Shown: positions 1-6,406 of the stretch, one piece after another
How the letters are laid out: each line of letters starts with the position of its first letter
Numbering within the stretch: position 1 is the first letter of the stretch
NCBI GenBank assembly: GCA_947371775.1
Contig: CANBQX010000097.1
Coordinates: 1-7,113 of the forward strand
Direction: 5' to 3'
Length of the DNA: 7,113 nucleotides
DNA from: Comamonadaceae bacterium
Lineage (GTDB): Bacteria; Pseudomonadota; Gammaproteobacteria; Burkholderiales; Burkholderiaceae_C
Made by a program: the position numbers and the translations under genes
The notes under the pieces: generated by a model
Seen by the model: the letters and a program-made list of their open reading frames with translations, nothing else
What the model was told of the DNA's origin: nothing
Databases searched by the model: none

Positions 1-38
1 CTTGAACCCCTGACTGTAAACCATTGTGTGGCCTTGGC

Positions 39-44
39 GATAAT
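39..44 (+). promoter_or_regulatory. Possible -10 box upstream of coaX
   Basis: GATAAT at this position resembles a sigma-70 -10 hexamer and would place transcription start near 51, just ahead of the ATG at 67. No good -35 is visible at 16-18 bp spacing. The gene may instead be read from an upstream gene: + strand frame 2 has stop codons at 11-13 and 17-19 and frame 3 has one at 3-5, so any upstream same-strand gene must end by about position 13. Weak call from sequence resemblance only. Confidence 0.2.
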
Positions 45-66
45 GCGTGCAAACTCCTCCGCCCTT

Positions 67-837
67 ATGACCTTTCTTGCTTTGGACATCGGCAATACGC
101 GCCTCAAATGGGCGCAGTACGCGTCCCCCCTGCCTGGCGCAGAACTCCTGGCCCAAGGCGCGGAGTTTTTAGAAAACATCGACAAACTGGCCGAAGGCAT
201 TTGGTCCACCTTGCCCCCGCCTGCCCATATCCTGGGCTGTGTGGTGGCGGGCGACGCCATCAAGCGGCGGGTGGAGCAACAACTCGAGCTGTGGGACGTG
301 ACGCCGCAATGGGTGGTCTCCAGCGACGCCGAAGCGGGAATGACCAACGGCTACGACCACCCTAGCCGCCTGGGTGCCGACCGCTGGGTGGCCATGATTG
401 GCGCCTACCACCGCATGCAAGCGCAAGGCGCGCCCCGCCCTATGGTGGTGGTGATGGTGGGCACGGCGGTGACGGTCGAGGCCGTATCGCCGCAAGGCCG
501 GTTCTTAGGGGGTTTTATCCTGCCAGGCCACGGCATCATGCTGCGCGCCTTGGAGTCGGGCACGGCGGGCTTGCATGTGCCCACCGGCGAGGTGTGCCCC
601 TTTCCCACCAACACCAGCGACGCGCTGACCAGCGGCGGCACCTACGCGATTGCCGGGGCGGTGGAATGCATGGTGCAGCATGTGCGCGGCCACTGCGGCG
701 AAGAGCCGCTGTGCATCATGACTGGCGGCGCCGGATGGAAGATGGCGCCCAGCATGACGCGCCCTTTTGAGCTGGTGGACAACCTGATTTTTGACGGCCT
801 GCTCACCATTGCAGAGCGCCGTTTCGCACCGCGCTAG
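67..837 (+). CDS. coaX: Type III pantothenate kinase
   Basis: Phosphorylates pantothenate with ATP, the first committed step of coenzyme A synthesis, in the cytoplasm. The 256-residue product has the ASKHA-fold signature of CoaX: DIGNTRLK at residues 7-14 (phosphate-1 loop), GADR at 103-106 (pantothenate/dimer region), GTAVT at 132-136 (phosphate-2 loop), GGFILPG at 148-154 and TGGAG at 219-223. Length is normal for the family. I chose ATG 67 because family members begin a few residues before DxGNT. An in-frame ATG at 43 and an open frame back to the left edge would add residues unlike the family. No clear Shine-Dalgarno precedes either start. As I remember the family, phosphate-2 usually reads DxGTAxTxD; here the first Asp position is Met130 and the last is Glu138, so the acidic pattern is altered. 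In many betaproteobacteria the gene follows birA, but nothing of birA can be recognised at the left edge. It overlaps the convergent hydrolase gene by 4 bp. Confidence 0.93.
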   Translation: MTFLALDIGNTRLKWAQYASPLPGAELLAQGAEFLENIDKLAEGIWSTLPPPAHILGCVVAGDAIKRRVEQQLELWDVTPQWVVSSDAEAGMTNGYDHPSRLGADRWVAMIGAYHRMQAQGAPRPMVVVMVGTAVTVEAVSPQGRFLGGFILPGHGIMLRALESGTAGLHVPTGEVCPFPTNTSDALTSGGTYAIAGAVECMVQHVRGHCGEEPLCIMTGGAGWKMAPSMTRPFELVDNLIFDGLLTIAERRFAPR

Positions 838-2021
838 GGCGCCAACCAGGCTTCAGCCAAGCGCACCCAGTAGCTTGCGCCCGTGGGAATGAGGTGGTCG
901 TTGAAGTCGTAGCTGGGGTTGTGCAGCATGCACGGCCCGCCGCCATGGCCCAGGCTGCGGTGGTCGCCATCGCCATTACCTAAAAACACATAGCAACCTG
1001 GCTTGGCCATCAACATGTAGGCAAAGTCTTCCGCGCCCATGGTCGGCTCCTGGGCATGGACGCGCTCGGGTCCGACCAGTTGGGCCATGACCTTGCGGGC
1101 AAAGTCCGCCTCGGGCGCGCTGTTGATGGTGGGTGGGTAATTGCGGCGGAATTCAAATTCACAGGTCACGCCAAAGGCAGCCGCCGTGTGCTCTGCCACC
1201 TCACGCATGCGCTGCTCCAGCAAGTCCAGCACTTCAAAGGTGAAAGTGCGCACCGTGCCTTGCAGCACGCAAAAGTTCGGAATCACGTTGGTCGCCTCGC
1301 CCGCGTGGATCATGGTCACCGATATCACGCCCGCGTCGATCGGCTTTTTGTTGCGGCTGATGATGGTCTGAAAGGCCTGCACCATTTGACAAGCCACCGG
1401 CACCGGGTCCAGCCCCAGGTGCGGCATGGCGCCGTGCGCGCCCTTGCCCCGGATGGTGATTTTGAATTCGTTGCTCGAAGCCATGACGGGGCCCGCGCTG
1501 ACCGCGAAGTCGCCCTGCGCCATGCCGGGCCAGTTGTGCATGCCGAACACCGCGTCCATGGGGAACTGCTCAAACAAGCCTTCTTTGATCATTTCACGGG
1601 CGCCACCACCGCCCTCTTCGGCGGGCTGGAAGATCAGGTACACGGTGCCGTCAAAGTCGCGGTGCTTGCTCAAATAGTGGGCTGCAGCCAGCAGCATGGC
1701 GGTGTGCCCGTCGTGGCCGCAGGAGTGCATTTTTCCGGGGTGCACGCTGGCGTGGGCAAAGGTATTGACCTCTTGCATGGGCAAAGCGTCCATGTCGGCG
1801 CGCAGGCCGATGGCCCGCGACGAGGTGCCGGCCTTCACGATACCCACCACACCGGTCGTGCCCAAGCCCTGGTGAATGGGGATGCCCCACTCCGTCAGCT
1901 TGGCAGCCACGACGTCGGCCGTGCGCACTTCCTGAAAACACAGCTCGGGATGGGCGTGGATGTCGCGCCGGATAGCGGCAATTGCCGGTGCATGGTGGAC
2001 GATGGAGTCGATCAGTTGCAT
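834..2021 (-). CDS. M20D family metallo-amidohydrolase (hippurate/IAA-amino acid hydrolase-like)
   Basis: Predicted cytoplasmic two-metal hydrolase that cleaves N-acyl amino acids (hippurate, N-acetyl or indoleacetyl amino acids); the real substrate cannot be read from sequence. The 395 residues are normal for the family. Visible motifs are HAHPEL at 22-27, GLRADMDALPMQE at 72-84, the metal site SCGHDGH at 100-106 (Cys101 and His103), QPAEEGGGG at 132-140 (catalytic/metal Glu135-Glu136), GMHNWP at 160-165 (His162) and LHNPSYDF near the C-terminus (His367). The dimerisation 'lid' domain begins around GKGAHGAMPHLGLDP. All expected metal ligands are present, so the enzyme should be active. There is no signal peptide. 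The ATG at 2021 is preceded by GAGG (minus strand, plus positions 2029-2032) with 7 nt spacing. The gene is divergent from the molybdoenzyme gene, with 78 bp between start codons, and its stop overlaps the end of coaX. hipO-like and amaA-like names are both used for such proteins, so I assign no symbol. Confidence 0.92.
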   Translation of the reverse strand: MQLIDSIVHHAPAIAAIRRDIHAHPELCFQEVRTADVVAAKLTEWGIPIHQGLGTTGVVGIVKAGTSSRAIGLRADMDALPMQEVNTFAHASVHPGKMHSCGHDGHTAMLLAAAHYLSKHRDFDGTVYLIFQPAEEGGGGAREMIKEGLFEQFPMDAVFGMHNWPGMAQGDFAVSAGPVMASSNEFKITIRGKGAHGAMPHLGLDPVPVACQMVQAFQTIISRNKKPIDAGVISVTMIHAGEATNVIPNFCVLQGTVRTFTFEVLDLLEQRMREVAEHTAAAFGVTCEFEFRRNYPPTINSAPEADFARKVMAQLVGPERVHAQEPTMGAEDFAYMLMAKPGCYVFLGNGDGDHRSLGHGGGPCMLHNPSYDFNDHLIPTGASYWVRLAEAWLAP

Positions 2022-2047
2022 AAGGGTGCCTCAGGGTGGCGCAGGCT

Positions 2048-2056
2048 TGCTACGAT
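2048..2056 (+). promoter_or_regulatory. Possible extended -10 promoter for the molybdoenzyme gene
   Basis: TGCTACGAT reads as an extended -10 element (TGn followed by TACGAT, at 2051-2056). The expected -35 position around 2027-2033 has no good match, as is usual for extended -10 promoters. Transcription would begin near 2062-2064. That falls after the upstream in-frame ATG at 2055 and before the ATG at 2100, so it favours the latter as start. The 78 bp divergent region also contains the ribosome binding site of the opposite hydrolase gene. Pattern match only. Confidence 0.3.
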
Positions 2057-2099
2057 GGGCGCTATTTTCTTACCAGTTCGGCAACGCGCCCACTCCACT

Positions 2100-4202
2100 A
2101 TGCCAGAGACCATCAGCATCCACGCGGTACCCGCCACCGGCACCCACCAGGTCGTGGGCGCTTGCCCCCACGATTGCCCGGACACCTGCTCTTTGGTGAC
2201 CACGGTGCAAGACGGCGTCGCCATCAAGGTGCAGGGCAACCCCAAGCACCCGCAAACCGATGGCGTGCTCTGCACCAAGGTGTCGCGCTACAACGAACGC
2301 AGCTACCACCCGGAGCGTCTGCTCCAGCCCTTGCGCCGCAGCGGCCCTAAGGGCTCTGGCCAATTTACGCCGGTGGGGTGGGACGAAGCCATCAGCGACA
2401 TCGCACAGCGACTTCAAGCCATCGTCAACGACCCGCAGCGCGGCCCCCAGGCGGTGCTGCCCTACAGCTATGCGGGCACCATGGGCTGGGTGCAGGGCGA
2501 GGGCATGGCAGAGCGATTTTTCAATCGCATGGGCGCATCTCTGCTGGATCGCACCATCTGCGCCTCTGCGGGCGGGGCAGCGCTCGATGCCACGCTGGGC
2601 GGCAAGCTGGGGATGCAGGTGGAGTTTTTTGCCGAATCGAAGCTGATTTTGATTTGGGGCAGCAACCCGATTGCCAGTAACTTGCACTTTTGGCGCTATG
2701 CCCAAATCGCCAAACGCAATGGCGCCAAGCTGATTTGCATCGACCCCCGCAGCTCCGAGACCGCGGAGAAATGCCACGAGCACATTGCGCTGCGCCCCGG
2801 CACGGATGCGGCCTTGGCCTTGGCCGTGATGCACCAACTCGTCACCCACGACTGGCTGGACCACGACTACATTGCGCGCCACACCTTGGGTTGGGAAGCG
2901 CTCAAAGAGCGTGCCCTGCAATGGCCGCCCGCACGGGCTGCCGACGTCTGCGGCATCCCCGTGGCCCAAATTGAATCCCTGGCGCGCGACTACGGCGCCT
3001 GTGTGGCCAGCGGCGCACCTGCAGGCATCCGGCTGAACTACGGCATGCAGCGCACACGCGGCGGTGGCAATGCGGTGCGCGCCGTGGCCTGCTTGCCTGC
3101 CCTCATTGGCGCTTGGAAACACCGTGCGGGCGGCATGCTGCTCTCCGCCTCCGGCACCCACGGGTTTGACAAGTCCGCCTTGAGCCGCCCCGACCTGCGC
3201 GCCAAAGGGCCAAGCCGCACGGTCAACATGAGCACCATTGGCGACGACTTGCTGCGTCCTGCCAGCCCCACGTTCGGACCCGCCATCGAGGCGCTCATTG
3301 TGTACAACAGCAATCCTGTGGCCGTGGCACCGGACTCATCGAAGGTGGTGCAAGGCTTTGCCCGCGAAGACTTGTTTACCGTGGTGCTAGAACACTTTCA
3401 GACCGACACGGCGGACTATGCAGACTACATCTTGCCTGCCACCACGCAGCTCGAGCACTGGGACGTGCACACCACCTATGGCCACACCGATGTGCTGCTC
3501 AACCGCCCTGCCATCGCCCCCATGGGACAGTCACGTACCAACACCGACATCTTCCGGAGCCTGGCGAAAGCCATGGGCTACACAGACGCCTGCTTTGCCG
3601 ACGACGACCTGGCGCTTTGCCGCGTGGCGCTGGAGGCTCGCCTGGACTTTGACCAATTGTTAACGGACGGATTTGTGAGCCTGCCACTGCCCGACGCGCC
3701 ATTTGCAAACGGTCACTTCCCCACGCCGTCCGGCAAGTGCGAGTTCTTCAGCGAGCGCCTGGCCGCCTCGCTGGGCGACGGCCTGCCCGACTATGTGCCC
3801 AATTACGAGGCCGCTGCCGCCAACAGCAGCTACCCCCTGGCGATGATCTCGCCGCCTGCGCGCAACTTCATGAATTCCACTTTTGTGAATGTCAAAAGCT
3901 TGCGCGATATCGAAGGCCAGCCCTTGTTGGAAATGAATGCGGTGGATGCTGAATCACGCGCCATCCGCGATGGTGACATGGTGCGGGTGTTCAACGCGCG
4001 GGGTGAGTACCACTGCACCGCCCACGTCGGCCATCGGGCGCGACCCGGCGTCGTCAATGGCCTGGGCGTCTGGTGGCGCAAGCTCGGCCCCAAGGGCAGC
4101 AACGTGAATGAAGTGACCGGCCAGCAGCTGACCGACATGGGCCGTGCGCCGACGTTTTATGACTGCGCGGTGCAGGTGGAGAAAAGCTCGCTGCAGCAAT
4201 AA
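2100..4202 (+). CDS. Molybdopterin-dependent [4Fe-4S] oxidoreductase, DMSO reductase superfamily, substrate unknown
   Basis: A 700-residue catalytic-type subunit binding Mo/W-bis(pterin guanine dinucleotide) and one N-terminal iron-sulfur cluster. The cluster ligands are Cys22, Cys26, Cys30 and Cys58 (C-x3-C-x3-C-x27-C), followed by the usual Lys60. Cofactor-domain motifs follow in order: TICASAGG around 152-159, WGSNP at 186-190, IDPRSSETAEK, RPGTDAALALA, VYNSNP at 401-406, and a run around DYADYILPATTQLE. The C-terminal dinucleotide-binding domain is about 578-695. By position against periplasmic nitrate reductase (CMASAVAGF), Cys154 is the likely metal ligand, with Ser156 as alternative. 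There is no twin-arginine or other signal peptide, so it should be cytoplasmic. It resembles the uncharacterised 'MopB_3'-like branch rather than formate dehydrogenase or nitrate reductase proper. No FeS-subunit or membrane-anchor gene lies beside it. I chose ATG 2100; ATG 2055 would add 15 residues unlike the family. The reading frame also stays open far upstream, opposite the hydrolase gene, which I take as chance. Confidence 0.9.
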   Translation: MPETISIHAVPATGTHQVVGACPHDCPDTCSLVTTVQDGVAIKVQGNPKHPQTDGVLCTKVSRYNERSYHPERLLQPLRRSGPKGSGQFTPVGWDEAISDIAQRLQAIVNDPQRGPQAVLPYSYAGTMGWVQGEGMAERFFNRMGASLLDRTICASAGGAALDATLGGKLGMQVEFFAESKLILIWGSNPIASNLHFWRYAQIAKRNGAKLICIDPRSSETAEKCHEHIALRPGTDAALALAVMHQLVTHDWLDHDYIARHTLGWEALKERALQWPPARAADVCGIPVAQIESLARDYGACVASGAPAGIRLNYGMQRTRGGGNAVRAVACLPALIGAWKHRAGGMLLSASGTHGFDKSALSRPDLRAKGPSRTVNMSTIGDDLLRPASPTFGPAIEALIVYNSNPVAVAPDSSKVVQGFAREDLFTVVLEHFQTDTADYADYILPATTQLEHWDVHTTYGHTDVLLNRPAIAPMGQSRTNTDIFRSLAKAMGYTDACFADDDLALCRVALEARLDFDQLLTDGFVSLPLPDAPFANGHFPTPSGKCEFFSERLAASLGDGLPDYVPNYEAAAANSSYPLAMISPPARNFMNSTFVNVKSLRDIEGQPLLEMNAVDAESRAIRDGDMVRVFNARGEYHCTAHVGHRARPGVVNGLGVWWRKLGPKGSNVNEVTGQQLTDMGRAPTFYDCAVQVEKSSLQQ

Positions 4203-4205
4203 AAA

Positions 4206-4655
4206 TCAGGTTGTTCTCTGCGCGAAATTCAGCACGCGGGTGGCAATCCAGGTCTCGATCAGGAAACAAATCAAGGCCAATAAAAAGCAGATGACGCCGC
4301 CGAGAAAGCTGACGATGGAAATGCGCAGGCCCTGAAAATTGAGGGTCTCGCCCAGAAACAAAATCATGATGGTCAGGCCAATGCACACGGCGCACACGGT
4401 GAGCAAAGCGATGCTGCAGTTGGCCAGCAATCCCCTGCGCCGGAGCTCGGCCAGCTCTTTGAAAATCTTGTCGTGCTCAGCGGCTTCCATGGGGGCCTGC
4501 AGGCCTTTTTCCAAGAGACGCGCACGGTCAATGATGCGCGCCAAGCGGTTGGCCACCGCGCCAATCATCCCCGACACGGCGGTCAACAAAAACACCGGAG
4601 CAACAGAGAGTTGAATGCCGTGCGCGACAGCGTCCGGGTCTAGGGGAAGGAACAT
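4206..4655 (-). CDS. DUF2721-type small integral membrane protein
   Basis: A 149-residue inner-membrane protein of unknown function. Hydrophobic segments are visible at about 13-35, 76-101 and 111-134. Between the first two lies a charged cytoplasmic-type stretch (NRLARIIDRARLLEKG from about 36, then an acidic/basic helix to about 75 ending LRRRG). The pattern IQLSVAPVFLLTAVSGMIGAVANRL...RIIDRAR matches what I know of DUF2721, which has no assigned role. I start at ATG 4655. An in-frame TTG at 4685 would lie inside a terminator hairpin and adds a non-family extension. The ribosome binding site is weak (AAGAG, 7 nt upstream). The gene lies directly downstream of the terminator of the rplQ/tRNA transcript, with only 20 bp between hairpin and ATG, and no promoter is evident there. 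It may depend on readthrough or on a promoter near the tRNA. It converges with the molybdoenzyme gene across 3 bp. Confidence 0.82.
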   Translation of the reverse strand: MFLPLDPDAVAHGIQLSVAPVFLLTAVSGMIGAVANRLARIIDRARLLEKGLQAPMEAAEHDKIFKELAELRRRGLLANCSIALLTVCAVCIGLTIMILFLGETLNFQGLRISIVSFLGGVICFLLALICFLIETWIATRVLNFAQRTT

Positions 4656-4675
4656 GGTGAAACTCTTTTCCAAAA

Positions 4676-4703
4676 AAAACGCCAACTAAAAAGTTGGCGT
4701 TTT
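4676..4703 (-). terminator. Rho-independent terminator of the rpsD-rpoA-rplQ-tRNA transcript
   Basis: A perfect 12 bp stem (4676-4687 with 4692-4703) encloses an AAAA loop (plus-strand reading). Its core is CGCCAACT/AGTTGGCG. In the minus direction the stem is followed by a run of eight T (plus-strand A at 4672-4679), the classic terminator layout. The flanking A and T runs form part of the stem, so it could also work on the plus strand with a shorter T tail. It closes the ribosomal operon after the initiator tRNA and sits just ahead of the DUF2721 gene. Confidence 0.88.
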
Positions 4704-4704
4704 G

Positions 4705-4727
4705 AAAACAAACCCGAGGGCTGTTTT
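4705..4727 (-). repeat. Imperfect inverted repeat between tRNA and terminator
   Basis: AAAACA at 4705-4710 pairs with TGTTTT at 4722-4727, with a small CC/GG inner pairing and unpaired bases between. It lies between the tRNA 3' end and the strong terminator. It might be an auxiliary terminator or a 3'-trailer structure for tRNA processing. The stem is AT-rich and interrupted, so this is weak. Confidence 0.25.
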
Positions 4728-4729
4728 GT

Positions 4730-4806
<77 letters not shown>

Positions 4807-4824
4807 GTATACCTGTATTCTAAC

Positions 4825-5220
4825 TTACGCAGCAGTGTTTGCGGCGTCTTCCTCAACTATTTCAGTGCGTTCCACGAGTTCGACCAAGGCCATAGGCGCG
4901 TTGTCACCGACACGGAAACCCATCTTCAAGATACGTGTGTAACCGCCTGGACGCGCCTTGAAACGCGGACCCAAAACGTCAAACAATTTGGTCACGCTGT
5001 CACGGTCACGCAGACGGTCAAAAGCCAAACGGCGATTGGCCACGGTGGCTTCTTTGGCCAAAGTGATCATGGGCTCGACCACGCGGCGCAGTTCCTTGGC
5101 CTTGGGTACCGTGGTTTTGATCGCTTCGTGTTCGATCAAAGAATTCATCATGTTGCGAAGCATCGCCAAGCGGTGAGAGCTTGTGCGGTTCAGTTTACGT
5201 AGTCCGTGTCCGTGGCGCAT
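4825..5220 (-). CDS. rplQ: Large ribosomal subunit protein bL17
   Basis: Ribosomal protein L17 of the 50S subunit. The product is 131 residues, close to the usual bacterial length. It opens with the family signature MRHGHGLRKLNRTSSHR, followed by RNMMNSLIEHEAIKTT, KAKELRR...EPMITLAK, RLAFDRLRD and a C-terminal GGYTRILKMGFRVGDNAPMALVELV. A short acidic/alanine tail (EEDAANTAA) follows, of the kind that varies between species. The ATG at 5220 has a strong ribosome binding site, GAAGGA, 6 nt upstream. It is the last protein gene of the alpha operon, 82 bp after rpoA, and is followed directly by the initiator tRNA gene. Confidence 0.98.
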   Translation of the reverse strand: MRHGHGLRKLNRTSSHRLAMLRNMMNSLIEHEAIKTTVPKAKELRRVVEPMITLAKEATVANRRLAFDRLRDRDSVTKLFDVLGPRFKARPGGYTRILKMGFRVGDNAPMALVELVERTEIVEEDAANTAA

Positions 5221-5247
5221 TTTTATTCCTTCGATTTAGTATTTACG

Positions 5248-5269
5248 AGCAGCCGTACCAGGTACTGCT
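5248..5269 (-). repeat. Hairpin in the rpoA-rplQ spacer
   Basis: On the minus strand AGCA-GTAC-CTG-GTAC-GGC-TGCT can fold with AGCA/TGCT and GTAC/GTAC pairing, a 3 nt loop and a 3 nt bulge. It lies about 15 nt upstream of the rplQ ribosome binding site, in an 82 bp spacer that otherwise holds no gene. There is no U tract, so it is not a terminator. It may affect translation or mRNA stability, but the function is not known. Confidence 0.4.
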
Positions 5270-5302
5270 CTGGGCGCAGGGCCTTGCGAGCCCGCTTACT
5301 TA

Positions 5303-6292
5303 TTAACGCTTTTCCAGAGCCGCGGGCGGCCAGCTTTCAAGCTTCATACCAAGAGTCAGGCCGCGAGAAGCGAGCACTTCCTTGATTTCGTTGAGCGACT
5401 TGCGACCCAGATTCGGGGTCTTGAGCAACTCGTTCTCGGTGCGTTGAATCAAATCACCGATGTAGTAAATGTTTTCTGCTTTCAGGCAGTTGGCAGAACG
5501 CACGGTGAGCTCGAGCTCATCCACAGGGCGCAGCAGAATTGGATCGAACTTGGCTTCACGGCTGGAGGCTGCAGGACCGAATCCTGGCAGCTCATTGCCT
5601 TCCAACTGAGCGAACACCGCCAGTTGTTCCACAAGAATGCGTGCCGAAGAACGAACCGCATCTTCAGCGCTCACTGCGCCATTGGTTTCGATCTCAACAA
5701 CGAGCTTGTCCAAATCGGTACGCTGCTCCACACGGGCGCTTTCGACCACATAGCTCACGCGCTTGACGGGCGAGAACGACGCATCGAGGACCATACGGCC
5801 GATCGATTTGGTGGGCTCATCGGCATGACGGCGCATCGAGCCGGGCACATAGCCACGGCCTTTTTCCACCTTGATCTGCATGTCCAGCTTGCCGCCGGAC
5901 GACAAGTGGGCAATCACGTGCTCGGGGTTGATGATCTCCACATCGTGCGGGGTTTGGATGTCCGCCGCAGTGACCACACCTTCGGTGTCTTTACGCAGGC
6001 TCAGGGTGACTTCATCGCGGTTGTGCAACTTGAACACAACACCCTTGAGGTTCAACAAGATGTTCACGACATCTTCTTGAATACCGTCAATCGACGAGTA
6101 CTCGTGCAGCACGCCAGCGATCGTCACTTCGGTTGCGGCATAACCAGGCATCGAAGACAACAAAACGCGACGCAGCGCATTTCCCAGCGTGTGGCCATAG
6201 CCGCGCTCGAAGGGCTCGAGGGCCACTTTGGCGCGGTTCAAACCGATTTGCTCAACACTGATTGACTTTGGTTTCAACAAATTATTTTGCAT
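5303..6292 (-). CDS. rpoA: DNA-directed RNA polymerase subunit alpha
   Basis: Alpha subunit, which dimerises to nucleate RNA polymerase assembly and contacts UP elements and activators through its C-terminal domain. The product is 329 residues, identical in length to E. coli. The N-terminal assembly domain (about 1-235) contains LEPFERGYGHTLGNALRRVLLSSMPG-type sequence from residue 25, with Arg42 matching E. coli Arg45, plus VEKGRGYVPGS and RVEQRTDLDKL. A linker (about 236-248), richer in Gly/Pro/Ser than in E. coli, joins the C-terminal domain. That domain starts at FDPILLRPVDELELTVRSAN, with the DNA-contact Arg265 at the same number as in E. coli, followed by TPNLGRKSLNEIKEVL and the terminal ESWPP. 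The ATG at 6292 is preceded by AGGAAG with 5 nt spacing. It lies 107 bp after rpsD in the same transcription unit. Confidence 0.99.
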   Translation of the reverse strand: MQNNLLKPKSISVEQIGLNRAKVALEPFERGYGHTLGNALRRVLLSSMPGYAATEVTIAGVLHEYSSIDGIQEDVVNILLNLKGVVFKLHNRDEVTLSLRKDTEGVVTAADIQTPHDVEIINPEHVIAHLSSGGKLDMQIKVEKGRGYVPGSMRRHADEPTKSIGRMVLDASFSPVKRVSYVVESARVEQRTDLDKLVVEIETNGAVSAEDAVRSSARILVEQLAVFAQLEGNELPGFGPAASSREAKFDPILLRPVDELELTVRSANCLKAENIYYIGDLIQRTENELLKTPNLGRKSLNEIKEVLASRGLTLGMKLESWPPAALEKR

Positions 6293-6313
6293 TCAAACTT
6301 CCTCTCAATACCC

Positions 6314-6330
6314 CCGACTCGTTACGTCGG
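6314..6330 (-). repeat. CCGAC/GTCGG hairpin in the rpoA leader
   Basis: A 5 bp stem (6314-6318 with 6326-6330) with a 7 nt loop, located 8 nt upstream of the GAGAGGAAG ribosome-binding region of rpoA. The arms CCGAC and GTCGG, and an internal AACG on the minus strand, recur in the larger hairpin upstream of rpsD. It could be a recognition site or a stability element; this is inferred from position only. Confidence 0.4.
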
Positions 6331-6381
6331 TAAGGCTGGTGAAGCGCCTACAGCCCAGCAAGCTGCGCCATAGGAACAATT

Positions 6382-6406
6382 AAAAAAACCCAGGCGCAAT
6401 TAGCGC
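6382..6406 (-). terminator. Weak terminator/attenuator-like element at the rpsD stop
   Basis: On the minus strand GCGC-TAATT-GCGC spans the rpsD stop codon (arms at plus 6403-6406 and 6394-6397). It is followed by CTGGG and then a run of seven T (plus-strand A at 6382-6388). The stem is only 4 bp and the T run begins 5 nt after it, so it would be at most a leaky terminator between rpsD and rpoA. It could equally be chance. Confidence 0.3.

Noticed and set aside
1..66. C-terminal fragment of a birA-type gene at the left edge
   Set aside because: At most about four codons could belong to it before the stop at 11-13, too little to identify.
1056..2099. Long open frame upstream of and continuous with the molybdoenzyme frame
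   Set aside because: It lies antisense to the well-supported M20D hydrolase gene, its translation is His/Gly/Val-rich shadow sequence with no family resemblance, and the molybdoenzyme has a natural start at 2100.
2055..2099. Alternative upstream ATG for the molybdoenzyme
   Set aside because: It would add 15 residues unlike the family with no signal peptide, and it overlaps the candidate -10 box; a weak AGG upstream keeps it possible but less likely.
2070..3161. 363-codon open frame on the minus strand
   Set aside because: Antisense to the molybdoenzyme gene, whose motifs are unambiguous. The opposite translation is Ala/Arg/His-rich without recognisable domains, as expected in GC-rich DNA.
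4656..4685. Longer DUF2721 protein starting at TTG 4685
   Set aside because: The TTG lies inside the terminator stem, so it would need readthrough and a start codon sequestered in a hairpin; ATG 4655 fits the family better.
5444..6265. 273-codon open frame on the plus strand
   Set aside because: Mirror of rpoA, which is certain; the translation has no family features.
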